From PNNG01 sp964577055 (GTDB lineage: Bacteria; Bacteroidota; Bacteroidia; UBA7662): DNA of 64,000 nt. The stretch lies in NCBI GenBank assembly GCA_964577055.1, contig CAZNWC010000007.1:1-64000 (forward strand). Direction: 5' to 3'. A program made the translations under genes and the position numbers. How positions within the stretch are numbered: position 1 is the first letter of the stretch; each line of letters starts with the position of its first letter. Shown here in pieces: positions 1-9,568 of this stretch. The notes below the pieces were generated by a model. The model was not told the origin of the DNA. It ran no database searches and saw nothing but the letters and a program-made list of their open reading frames with translations.

Positions 1-3000
1 GGTAAGTACCTGCCGGGAGGTCGTGCAACTCAAGTATTACGTCCTTGCTGTTGGCTTCGATGCGCTTCACTTCGGCACCTACCAGGTTGCGGATGCTCAG
101 CGACCGGATTTCGGCACTGGCCGATACCATGGCTTGCGCATTGGCAGGGTTGGGGTACAGCTTCACTTGCACCAGGCTGTTTTCGGCCACGCTGGTGGTT
201 AAACCTACGCGGATGAGGCGCACGGTGAAGGTGCTGCTGGCCAATCGGGTGCTTACGCCGCTGCGTGCTTCTACGGTCCACTGCAAGGTCAAACTGTCGC
301 CGATTGCGATGCCGTTGGCAGCCAAGAGGGTGTCGATGGCGCCGGTGGTGAGCGTGAGCTGGTTGTTGGCACCGTTGCCGTTCGATGCAAAGCTCAACGC
401 CGGGTTGCTGAAGTTACCTGCCGGATCGGCCAACCAACGGTAGCGGAGGGGGGCAGCAGCCTGACTGCTAGCAGCTTCCCAAGTGATGTTCACTAGGGTG
501 CTTGCTGGTCCGCGTACTTCCACACGACCGTTGTTGCTCGGACTGAGCAGGTTGAAGGCGCTGATTTGGGCACTGCGCACCAAACGGATGTTGAACGGTG
601 CCGTAGCCAAACGGGTCAACGGGGCGTTGATGGCACGCACGGTCCAAATCAAATCAGACGAATCACCTGGCAATACGCCGCTGATGTTCAACAAGGAGTC
701 GATTGAGCCGTTGAGCAATACCAAAACCGTATCAGCACCATTGTTGCGTGCTGGGAAGGTGAAGAGCGGTGCACTGAAATCACCATTGGGGAAATCTACC
801 ATCCATTCGTATCGGGTGGCATTGGCCGATGCCCTCCAGTTGATGGTTACCGCACTGTTGTTGCCGGCTTCGGTTACCAGGCGGGTGTTGTTGGCCGGAC
901 CTACCAAGGTGAAGGCACCTGGGGCTGCCACCTGGCGCACCAACTTCAGGTTGAAGGCAGGGGCTACCGTGCTGTCGGCACCGCTGTAGTAGAACGATTT
1001 AACCGTCCAGCGGGTGTTGATGGAGTCGCCAGGAGCCACACCCAAGCTGGCCAACAAGCTGTCGATACCACGAACCGTCAAGGTGAGGGTAGTGTCGAGT
1101 CCGTTGTTGTTCGAGAGCAGGTTCACCAAACCAGGCGCAAAGTTACCGGTAGCTGTGGTGAGCGACCATTTGTACGACTGGGCGTTGATGGCAGGGTTCC
1201 ACACAATTTGTACCGGCGTAGTGCTGGTCGAATTGGTTTCCAAACGGCTGTTGTTGGCAGGGGCAAGGAGGGTAGCGATATCGAAAGGCAACAACCCTTC
1301 GTTTCTGCGGCTGAGATCTTGGATGCGGAAGTCTTGTGCTGCTGGCGTTTCGGCAATGCCATAAGGCGAGGTGGCCGGGTGGCGCACGAGCATGTACTCG
1401 GCAAAGGCATCTTGTTCAGAACCAGGCACGGTGAAGGTAGCTCCACCTGCGGCGGTCAACACGGTATCGAGGTCAACCCGTGTGCTGGCATAAGGAGCGA
1501 ACGGATAACCGTCGCCACCACCGGCGAGGAAGTTGAGGGTTACCATTTTGTAGGTACGGTTGGGGTTGCCATGGATTTGACCATTGCGAACGAGGGTATC
1601 TACGATGTTACCGAGCGAGTCGAGGCGTACCACCGAGCGGATGCGGCTGTTTACGGGCAAACTAGGATCGTAACTGAAGGCCATGCCACCCACCTGCGGG
1701 AAACGACCGGGGGTTGCACCGGGAGCGGTTTGTGCCACACCGTGTTCGAGCAGGGCCTTGATACCGGTTACGGGAATGGTCATCACGCTCAAGCGGTTGT
1801 TAAAGCGCAGCGAGTTTTCGATGTCGAGCTGGCTGATGTCGCCGGCTTGCTTGCCAGCTGCGGGATTGGCGGCAGTAGGCTGAAGGCTTACGGTGCTGCC
1901 CACGGCATTCACCGTACCCATGGCTTGGCGGATGCCACCACCGTTTTTGAGCGAGAGGGTAACGGTTGGGTCGGCACGACGCGCCTGCCAGAGGTTGGCA
2001 TCGGAGGTGAGGTTACCGAGGTTGGTTTCTTCGGTGCGGGTAAACTCGCGGCGACCTTCGAGGAACACACTGGCTTTACCGAAGATGTTGCCGTCTTTGG
2101 CCACAATCACGGTCTGCATGGCATCGGTGAGGGCTTTTACATTGGCACCTTTGGTACCTGGGGTGAAGGCGGCGGCATAGTTGCCCCAAACGCGTGCCAC
2201 ACCGGCTGAGTCGGTGGCATAAGCACCGTTGATCATGGGGTTGAGCAAGGTGGTATCGATCACACCAAGGCTGTCGAAGGCCACTACCAAACGACCTACA
2301 TAGCGGTATTCGGCGGTGGTGTTTACCAACAGCAGGGGGTTACCGGCAGCATCCTGGCGTACTTGCGGATACGTACCCACGGCTACATCACCTGGGCGGA
2401 GGATGTCGTTGCCATCGGCCAGGAGGCTGTGAGAGCCACCGGCGATGATTACGTCAACACCGTTCAAGAGCGGAGCAAGCGCCTGCTCGAGGCTGAGCTG
2501 CTGCAAGTGCGAGAGGACGATGATTTTGTTGATGCCCTGACCGATGCGCAAGCTGTCGATCACCGGCTGGAGGATGGCTGCCAAAGCAGGCATGTCGTTT
2601 ACGGTTGGTCCCACCACGGTGGTATTGCCGGGCGAGCTGATGCTGGCAAGCACCTGGGTGGTAGCACCCACGATACCAATTTTCTCACCACCGCGGGTAA
2701 TCACCACCGAGCGGGCAATGCCCTTCTTCTGGCTGTTGGCGGTGATGTTGGCAGGGGTACGGAAGGCAGTGTCGGCTTGTCCGTCGGCAGTTACCAAATA
2801 GCTGAGGTTGGCATCGGCCGAGAAGTTGAGGTTGGCACTGAGGTAAGGGAACTGTGCACCTACCCAACGTTTGTCGGCACCGTTGCTGCGGATGTCTACA
2901 CCAATCATGCTGTTCAACTCGCCGGTACCGAGGTCGAACTCGTGGTTACCGAAAACAGAGGCATTGAAGCCGATGAGGTTGAGGATAGAGATGTCGGGAC

Positions 3001-6000
3001 GACCGATGGCCGGGCGAACGGCTTGGGTACCGCTGAAGTAGCGGCTGGTAGCCGTGCGCAGCGGAGTTTGCAGGCTGGGGTCTTCACCGGCGCTGAGGAA
3101 CGGACTGGGGATGAAGTTGTCGCCGCTCGAGAGGATCACGGTGTTGGCATAGGTGCCTTCGAGGGTGTCGATCACAGCTGCGAAGTTAGGCGCATCCTTA
3201 GGCGCGTCTAAACCGCCTTCCATGTCGGAAGCGTGCAATACCTGCAAGGTATAACGTGGACCAACAGGCAACAATCCTTCGTTTCTGCGGCTGAGATCCT
3301 GGATGCGGAAGTCTTGTGCTGCTGGCGTTTCGGCAATGCCATAAGGCGAGGTGGCCGGGTGGCGCACGAGCATGTACTCGGCAAAGGCATCTTGTTCAGA
3401 ACCAGGCACGGTGAAGGTAGCTCCACCTGCGGCGGTCAACACGGTATCGAGGTCAACCCGTGTGCTGGCATAAGGAGCGAACGGATAACCGTCGCCACCA
3501 CCGGCGAGGAAGTTGAGGGTTACCATTTTGTAGGTACGGTTGGGGTTGCCATGGATTTGACCATTGCGAACGAGGGTATCTACGATGTTACCGAGCGAGT
3601 CGAGGCGTACCACCGAGCGGATGCGGCTGTTTACGGGCAAACTAGGATCGTAACTGAAGGCCATGCCACCCACCTGCGGGAAACGACCGGGGGTTGCACC
3701 GGGAGCGGTTTGTGCCACACCGTGTTCGAGCAGGGCCTTGATACCGGTTACGGGAATGGTCATCACGCTCAAGCGGTTGTTAAAGCGCAGCGAGTTTTCG
3801 ATGTCGAGCTGGCTGATGTCGCCGGCTTGCTTGCCAGCTGCGGGATTGGCGGCAGTAGGCTGAAGGCTTACGGTGCTGCCCACGGCATTCACCGTACCCA
3901 TGGCTTGGCGGATGCCACCACCGTTTTTGAGCGAGAGGGTAACGGTTGGGTCGGCACGACGCGCCTGCCAGAGGTTGGCATCGGAGGTGAGGTTACCGAG
4001 GTTGGTTTCTTCGGTGCGGGTAAACTCGCGGCGACCTTCGAGGAACACACTGGCTTTACCGAAGATGTTGCCGTCTTTGGCCACAATCACGGTCTGCATG
4101 GCATCGGTGAGGGCTTTTACATTGGCACCTTTGGTACCTGGGGTGAAGGCGGCGGCATAGTTGCCCCAAACGCGTGCCACACCGGCTGAGTCGGTGGCAT
4201 AAGCACCGTTGATCATGGGGTTGAGCAAGGTGGTATCGATCACACCAAGGCTGTCGAAGGCCACTACCAAACGACCTACATAGCGGTATTCGGCGGTGGT
4301 GTTTACCAACAGCAGGGGGTTACCGGCAGCATCCTGGCGTACTTGCGGATACGTACCCACGGCTACATCACCTGGGCGGAGGATGTCGTTGCCATCGGCC
4401 AGGAGGCTGTGAGAGCCACCGGCGATGATTACGTCAACACCGTTCAAGAGCGGAGCAAGCGCCTGCTCGAGGCTGAGCTGCTGCAAGTGCGAGAGGACGA
4501 TGATTTTGTTGATGCCCTGACCGATGCGCAAGCTGTCGATCACCGGCTGGAGGATGGCTGCCAAAGCAGGCATGTCGTTTACGGTTGGTCCCACCACGGT
4601 GGTATTGCCGGGCGAGCTGATGCTGGCAAGCACCTGGGTGGTAGCACCCACGATACCAATTTTCTCACCACCGCGGGTAATCACCACCGAGCGGGCAATG
4701 CCCTTCTTCTGGCTGTTGGCGGTGATGTTGGCAGGGGTACGGAAGGCAGTGTCGGCTTGTCCGTCGGCAGTTACCAAATAGCTGAGGTTGGCATCGGCCG
4801 AGAAGTTGAGGTTGGCACTGAGGTAAGGGAACTGTGCACCTACCCAACGTTTGTCGGCACCGTTGCTGCGGATGTCTACACCAATCATGCTGTTCAACTC
4901 GCCGGTACCGAGGTCGAACTCGTGGTTACCGAAAACAGAGGCATTGAAGCCGATGAGGTTGAGGATAGAGATGTCGGGACGACCGATGGCCGGGCGAACG
5001 GCTTGGGTACCGCTGAAGTAGCGGCTGGTAGCCGTGCGCAGCGGAGTTTGCAGGCTGGGGTCTTCACCGGCGCTGAGGAACGGACTGGGGATGAAGTTGT
5101 CGCCGCTCGAGAGGATCACGGTGTTGGCATAGGTGCCTTCGAGGGTGTCGATCACAGCTGCGAAGTTAGGCGCATCCTTAGGCGCGTCTAAACCGCCTTC
5201 CATGTCGGAAGCGTGCAAAATCTGCAGGTTGTAACGAACGGGTGGGATGTTGAAGTTCAAACGGATCACGCTGAGTGTGCCGCTGATTTCGTTGGCTACA
5301 ACGATGTAAGCATGTCCGTCGCCACTCTGATGGGCGGCAATGTAGGTCATGGTTTCGGGACCACGGTCACCCGATACCGATGTGGTGCTGCGTGGATTCA
5401 AGTAGCCGTTGTAAACGGGGTTCATGGGGTCGGTAACGTCGTAGGCTGCGATACCTCCCACACGCTCCATGCCAACGAAGGCAAAGGTGCGGCCATTGAC
5501 CGTAGCCAGGGTGAGGCCCTCAGGCTCAGGGCCCTTAGAACGCGAGCGGTTTTTGCGGGTATTGCTTTCGTGGTCGGCATTAAAAATGGCGCTTACCTGC
5601 GGATCGAGTAAGGTGATGAGCTCGAGCTGGTTTTTGCTGTCGAACACCTGTGCACCAGTGCTGGCATTCCAAATGCTGAACGAGCGCGAACCTACGTTGA
5701 TCACATCGTCGTAATCGCCATCGCCATCGTTGTCGCCATTCAAATTGGTGATGCGCAAACGACCCAAAGCGTGGTTTTCTTTGAGCATGGCGGCATGTGG
5801 GAAACGCGCCGAATCGAGCAGGGTAGAAGCGGCACCCACGGTGGTACGTTCGTTCAAAGCCTGGTACTCGCGCTCGTCGCCTTCGTTGGCGCTCACCAAA
5901 TAGGTGGTGCCATTTACGGTGTACGAACCAATGGCATCGGGCATGTAATACATTTTGGTTGGCCAGTTTACCATCAATACTTCCGGAATGTTGTCTGATG

Positions 6001-9000
6001 CATCGAAACCGTTACCGACTAAGCTGTTGTCTTTGGTGCCCAATCCGCGGATGGCGGTGATGGTATTGTTGGTCAAATTGATTTCGGCAATGGCGTTGTT
6101 TTCTTGCAGGGTCACCCAAGCCTTGCTGTTGTCGGCAGCCACTGTGATGTACTCGGGCTCGAGGTTCTGTGATAGGGTGCCAATGGTAGAGCCTTTGCGC
6201 ACACCAGCGGCAATGAGGGCTGCTTCTTGCGCATTGAAGGCAGTGAAATCAATCGTGGTAACATCCGATTGGGTAATGAGGGTATCGCTCAGGTCGATGA
6301 TGCTCACCGAACCTTCGGGATCTACGCTGAAGGTAGTGTTGGGCTGACCTTCGTTGGCAACCAACAATTTGGTGCCATCGGGGGTGAAGGTCAACATATC
6401 GGGCAAGGCACCCACGGTTACCTGGGCTTTGAAGTTGCCCAAGGTGTCGAAGAACACCACGGTGCCGGGGAGTTGTTCGTTGGCATTAGGACTGGCTACG
6501 GCCAACAAGCCTGGTTTTACCGCAATGCTGGTGAGGCCGCCATAAGGAGCCATCGACACGCTGCTGATGGTTACGGGAGCAGCCGGGTTGCTAAAGTTGA
6601 TGATATCGAAACGGTTTTCGATGGCGCTGGTGGTAAACAAACGCTTGCTCACTGGGTCATACACCACTACTTCGGTCGTGCTGCCGGTGGGCGAAGGATC
6701 GAAGCTTGTAACCAATTGCATGCTCACCGCCGAATCGCGGGCAGGTAAAGTCCGGTCGTTGTCGCGGATGTACACCGTGAAATAATTCGGGCCGGTCAAA
6801 GAAACACCCTGTAAGCTGTCGATGGCGAAAAGGATGAACTCGTCGTCTTCCACATCGGCATCATCTACAATGCCTACTGGCAAGTTGATGCTGGTAGTGG
6901 TAGCCGAAAGTTGTACCGTTTGGGTAGGGAAGTTGTAATCGGCAGGGGAGGCGTTGCTGCCTGCAGCCACGCGGATGCGGAAGCTGGCGTTGGCAGGGAA
7001 TTGCAGGTTCAACGGCAGGTTGATGCTGCCAGTATTTTCTTCGGCCACCATATAACGGCCGCCAAAGCTGATGCTAGGATTGTAGTTGAAGTTGAACGTA
7101 AAGGCACTGAACATGGCCAAACCGCCAGTATTCTCCACGCTGTCGATGAGCAAGATGTAGCTTTGACCAGTGGCAAAAGCCGGACTAATGGTCAATACCA
7201 CCGTATCTCGCAGGCTGCCGTTGTTGGTCATCACGGCCGACTGTATGCCGGCCAATTGCTTGTAACGCGCCAGGTTGGTAGCCGAGCTGGCCGACATGTT
7301 TTGTGTGAATGCTACTTCAATTTGGGTGCTATTGAGCACGCGGGCCGAAGCAACGGCAGGAGGCCCTGGGAAGCTCCAAGTAGGCCATACTTGGGCGGGG
7401 GTACCTGAGGCTGCTACTACCCAGTAAGCAGGGTTCAAAATGCTATCGCGGAGGTTTGCGCCGCTCTGTGGACCGTTGTAAAAGGCATTTACGCTCAAGC
7501 CAGCTGCATTGCCAGGAGCGGTGCTGAGGTTGATGGCATTTACCCCATCTGTCAAACCAGCAGGCAACATGCTGAAGCTGCCGCTGCAAGTGGTGTTGGT
7601 GGTTAACCAAGCATTGGCGCTGAGGGCGGTGATGTAGGTTGGGTTGGTGTTGCTACCAGCGTAAACAATCACTTGGTCACCACCCGAACTTAAACCAAAG
7701 GTGCTACCCGAAACGGTTCCAATGTTGGCCGAAGCATCGTCGGTGCCAATCACAAGCACCGTTCCGCGAGCTACGCCGCCTGCCGGGGCCGTCCAGGTAA
7801 GTCCCCCGGGGCACTGGGCTGGGGTATTGGTAGTAAACTTGGCATCGGTAAGCTGGATGTTGGTGCCAGGCAAGATGTTTACTTGTGTGAGCAATGCAAT
7901 GGCATCGGGCGTACCAGTAGCGTTCATGCGGTAGGCCACGGGAAGCAAATCGCCTGCCTGGAAAATGGTTTGCACTGGCAGGATACTGAAACTGGTTTGG
8001 TTATTATTGGGCAATAGGTTGCCAGCCAGGTCGCTGAGCAAACCATCGCGGATACGCAAAATATATGTGGCATTGGCTTGCAAAGCAGCGGCAGGAATGA
8101 TGGTAAGGGTATCGCCGCTCAATTGACTGCTAAAGCTTACCGCGGTGTTGGCTGGTTGCAACAGCAATTGCACAATGGTATCGGCCATGGCGGCGGTTAA
8201 GTTGGCACCGCCAGCACCTGCGCGGCGCATGGCTTCGCTAAAAATGATGCGTGGCCGAATACTGGCCGGGTGCTGGCTGCTGTTGTTGGCCGGGAATAGG
8301 TTGGCCGAAGGAGGGAAAGTGTCGGTACCACCCATGGAGCTGCCTTCAAGAGTGAAATTGTCGATGCGGTTGTTGCCGCCTGTTCCGGCACTGCCTTGGG
8401 CAAAAGCTATGCGTATTTTGAAGTTTGGGTTGTTGTTGGCAGCCGCAATGGTGCCAAAGTTTACCGTCTGCAGCGTTGGGTCACCATCAACCGGAAAAAT
8501 GCTGTCGTGCAAAGTAAAGGTGCTGCCATTGGTGCTGTACGAAATGTATTGGGTGCCTGCGCCTTGTCCCGAACGGCGGGTTCCGTACTTAACAATTACG
8601 TTGCTGAAACCACTGGTAGGCAAGCTGAACTCTAATTGGCCACCAATCGGATTGTTGAAACGCAAATGCGCACCGGCTACATCGCCGTTGCGCGCATTCG
8701 GGTTGGTGGTCTCGAAACCTTGTCCTGTTGTATTGCTTGTGGTTTGTATGGCACTGGTTCCACCCGCTATGTGCGCAATGCTGCCATTGCCTTGGTTGGG
8801 TGTGAGCAAGGTGGTTTGATCGGTCGAATTGTTGAAATTCCAATAATGCACCAGTTGGGGAGGGGTGGTGCCTTCGAGCGTAAAATTGTCGAAGCGGTTG
8901 TTGCCAACGGTTCCACCGGCGCCTTGACCAAAAGCAATGCGGATTTTGAAGTTGGCGTTGTTGTTAACCGCTGCAATGTTGCCGAAGTTAAGCGTTTGCA

Positions 9001-9457
9001 GGGTTGGATTGCCATCTACCGGAAAAATGCTGTCGAACAAGGTATAGCTCGTGCCATCGGTGCTGTACGAGATGTACTGCACGCCCGCGCCCGAACCCGA
9101 ACGGCGGGTGGCATAACGTACCACCACGTTTTGGTAGCCGGTAGTGGGCAAGCCAAATTCGAGCTGACCGCCAATAGGGTCGTTGAAACGCAAATGCGTC
9201 CCTGACAAATCACCATTGCGGGCGTTTGGATTGGTGATGTCAAATCCTTGCGCGGTGTTGCTGGTAATTTGGACGGCACTAATGCCTCCGGTAACATGGG
9301 TGATGGTGCCACTGCCTTGCGTGGGGGCAAGCAGGTCGTTGAGGGTCGCAGAATTATTAAAATTCCAATAATGCACCAATACCTGGGCATGGGCCAAGCT
9401 GCTGAGCATCAGGATGCTGAGCAGCAACGGCAACAATCGGGTTAGTTTCGAACGCAT
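1..9457 (-). CDS. Giant T9SS-secreted protein with duplicated 5'-nucleotidase modules (C-terminus cut by window edge)
   Basis: The minus-strand frame starting at 9457 stays open for 3152 codons to the left edge. Order: signal peptide (residues 1-22, ending AHA); two related ~170-residue repeats beginning LVHYWNFNNS (about 23-365); an SbsA-like Ig domain (375-480); a lamin-tail-like domain (480-690); a second Ig-like segment (695-790); a Calx-beta-like stretch (795-895); a choice-of-anchor-I-like propeller (900-1410); two metallophosphatase/5'-nucleotidase modules (1410-2070 and 2070-2725); three SusE-like repeats (2725-3060); and a T9SS tail with LYPNPAN near 3107. Each nucleotidase module shows ILHASDMEGG, SSGDN, GNHEFD, a lone His in LSHLQ, GGSHS, and C-terminal LGNLTSDAN, KNGGGIR and FLAGGGDGYPF. 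The likely role is extracellular hydrolysis of nucleotides or phosphoesters at the cell surface. The classical D-x-H of motif I reads D-M-E. Only about the last 20-30 residues appear missing. Confidence 0.9.
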   Translation of the reverse strand, partial: MRSKLTRLLPLLLSILMLSSLAHAQVLVHYWNFNNSATLNDLLAPTQGSGTITHVTGGISAVQITSNTAQGFDITNPNARNGDLSGTHLRFNDPIGGQLEFGLPTTGYQNVVVRYATRRSGSGAGVQYISYSTDGTSYTLFDSIFPVDGNPTLQTLNFGNIAAVNNNANFKIRIAFGQGAGGTVGNNRFDNFTLEGTTPPQLVHYWNFNNSTDQTTLLTPNQGNGSIAHIAGGTSAIQTTSNTTGQGFETTNPNARNGDVAGAHLRFNNPIGGQLEFSLPTSGFSNVIVKYGTRRSGQGAGTQYISYSTNGSTFTLHDSIFPVDGDPTLQTVNFGTIAAANNNPNFKIRIAFAQGSAGTGGNNRIDNFTLEGSSMGGTDTFPPSANLFPANNSSQHPASIRPRIIFSEAMRRAGAGGANLTAAMADTIVQLLLQPANTAVSFSSQLSGDTLTIIPAAALQANATYILRIRDGLLSDLAGNLLPNNNQTSFSILPVQTIFQAGDLLPVAYRMNATGTPDAIALLTQVNILPGTNIQLTDAKFTTNTPAQCPGGLTWTAPAGGVARGTVLVIGTDDASANIGTVSGSTFGLSSGGDQVIVYAGSNTNPTYITALSANAWLTTNTTCSGSFSMLPAGLTDGVNAINLSTAPGNAAGLSVNAFYNGPQSGANLRDSILNPAYWVVAASGTPAQVWPTWSFPGPPAVASARVLNSTQIEVAFTQNMSASSATNLARYKQLAGIQSAVMTNNGSLRDTVVLTISPAFATGQSYILLIDSVENTGGLAMFSAFTFNFNYNPSISFGGRYMVAEENTGSINLPLNLQFPANASFRIRVAAGSNASPADYNFPTQTVQLSATTTSINLPVGIVDDADVEDDEFILFAIDSLQGVSLTGPNYFTVYIRDNDRTLPARDSAVSMQLVTSFDPSPTGSTTEVVVYDPVSKRLFTTSAIENRFDIINFSNPAAPVTISSVSMAPYGGLTSIAVKPGLLAVASPNANEQLPGTVVFFDTLGNFKAQVTVGALPDMLTFTPDGTKLLVANEGQPNTTFSVDPEGSVSIIDLSDTLITQSDVTTIDFTAFNAQEAALIAAGVRKGSTIGTLSQNLEPEYITVAADNSKAWVTLQENNAIAEINLTNNTITAIRGLGTKDNSLVGNGFDASDNIPEVLMVNWPTKMYYMPDAIGSYTVNGTTYLVSANEGDEREYQALNERTTVGAASTLLDSARFPHAAMLKENHALGRLRITNLNGDNDGDGDYDDVINVGSRSFSIWNASTGAQVFDSKNQLELITLLDPQVSAIFNADHESNTRKNRSRSKGPEPEGLTLATVNGRTFAFVGMERVGGIAAYDVTDPMNPVYNGYLNPRSTTSVSGDRGPETMTYIAAHQSGDGHAYIVVANEISGTLSVIRLNFNIPPVRYNLQILHASDMEGGLDAPKDAPNFAAVIDTLEGTYANTVILSSGDNFIPSPFLSAGEDPSLQTPLRTATSRYFSGTQAVRPAIGRPDISILNLIGFNASVFGNHEFDLGTGELNSMIGVDIRSNGADKRWVGAQFPYLSANLNFSADANLSYLVTADGQADTAFRTPANITANSQKKGIARSVVITRGGEKIGIVGATTQVLASISSPGNTTVVGPTVNDMPALAAILQPVIDSLRIGQGINKIIVLSHLQQLSLEQALAPLLNGVDVIIAGGSHSLLADGNDILRPGDVAVGTYPQVRQDAAGNPLLLVNTTAEYRYVGRLVVAFDSLGVIDTTLLNPMINGAYATDSAGVARVWGNYAAAFTPGTKGANVKALTDAMQTVIVAKDGNIFGKASVFLEGRREFTRTEETNLGNLTSDANLWQARRADPTVTLSLKNGGGIRQAMGTVNAVGSTVSLQPTAANPAAGKQAGDISQLDIENSLRFNNRLSVMTIPVTGIKALLEHGVAQTAPGATPGRFPQVGGMAFSYDPSLPVNSRIRSVVRLDSLGNIVDTLVRNGQIHGNPNRTYKMVTLNFLAGGGDGYPFAPYASTRVDLDTVLTAAGGATFTVPGSEQDAFAEYMLVRHPATSPYGIAETPAAQDFRIQDLSRRNEGLLPVGPRYTLQVLHASDMEGGLDAPKDAPNFAAVIDTLEGTYANTVILSSGDNFIPSPFLSAGEDPSLQTPLRTATSRYFSGTQAVRPAIGRPDISILNLIGFNASVFGNHEFDLGTGELNSMIGVDIRSNGADKRWVGAQFPYLSANLNFSADANLSYLVTADGQADTAFRTPANITANSQKKGIARSVVITRGGEKIGIVGATTQVLASISSPGNTTVVGPTVNDMPALAAILQPVIDSLRIGQGINKIIVLSHLQQLSLEQALAPLLNGVDVIIAGGSHSLLADGNDILRPGDVAVGTYPQVRQDAAGNPLLLVNTTAEYRYVGRLVVAFDSLGVIDTTLLNPMINGAYATDSAGVARVWGNYAAAFTPGTKGANVKALTDAMQTVIVAKDGNIFGKASVFLEGRREFTRTEETNLGNLTSDANLWQARRADPTVTLSLKNGGGIRQAMGTVNAVGSTVSLQPTAANPAAGKQAGDISQLDIENSLRFNNRLSVMTIPVTGIKALLEHGVAQTAPGATPGRFPQVGGMAFSYDPSLPVNSRIRSVVRLDSLGNIVDTLVRNGQIHGNPNRTYKMVTLNFLAGGGDGYPFAPYASTRVDLDTVLTAAGGATFTVPGSEQDAFAEYMLVRHPATSPYGIAETPAAQDFRIQDLSRRNEGLLPFDIATLLAPANNSRLETNSTSTTPVQIVWNPAINAQSYKWSLTTATGNFAPGLVNLLSNNNGLDTTLTLTVRGIDSLLASLGVAPGDSINTRWTVKSFYYSGADSTVAPAFNLKLVRQVAAPGAFTLVGPANNTRLVTEAGNNSAVTINWRASANATRYEWMVDFPNGDFSAPLFTFPARNNGADTVLVLLNGSIDSLLNISGVLPGDSSDLIWTVRAINAPLTRLATAPFNIRLVRSAQISAFNLLSPSNNGRVEVRGPASTLVNITWEAASSQAAAPLRYRWLADPAGNFSNPALSFASNGNGANNQLTLTTGAIDTLLAANGIAIGDSLTLQWTVEARSGVSTRLASSTFTVRLIRVGLTTSVAENSLVQVKLYPNPANAQAMVSASAEIRSLSIRNLVGAEVKRIEANSKDVILELHDLPAGTY
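1286..5218 (-). repeat. 1980-bp in-frame tandem duplication of the 5'-nucleotidase module
   Basis: Positions 1320-3238 and 3300-5218 appear identical base for base over 1919 nt by row-by-row comparison. The few differences sit at the edges (for example 1295 c against 3275 t, and 1319 t against 3299 c). The period is exactly 1980 nt, or 660 codons, so the frame is preserved and the protein gains a second complete nucleotidase module. Identity extends to third codon positions, which means a very recent duplication, gene conversion, or an assembly duplication. Confidence 0.95.
8345..9390 (-). repeat. Diverged tandem repeat encoding two N-terminal ~170-aa domains
   Basis: The first two domains of the giant protein share a clear pattern: LVHYWNFNNS, then NPNARNGD, HLRFN, PIGGQLEF, RRSG, GAG.QYISYS and RIAFGQG or RIAFAQG, each ending in DNFTLEG. 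At the DNA level they are similar but not identical, so this duplication is older than the nucleotidase one. The fold is probably a jelly-roll carbohydrate- or cell-contact domain (inference). Confidence 0.8.
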
Positions 9458-9568
9458 AACAAACGGTTAAGGCCTCAAAACTCACCATGCCACATTAACC
9501 CCGCCTTACCCCTGCATGAAGGAAATGTTGTTCGGTGTTAAACTATTGTCAATTGCGTGTTAAGCAAC

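Noticed and set aside
1208..5191. Long plus-strand open frames of 282-333 codons, in identical pairs 1980 nt apart
   Set aside because: They lie antisense to the nucleotidase modules of the giant minus-strand gene, have no recognisable motifs, and their pairing is explained by the duplication.
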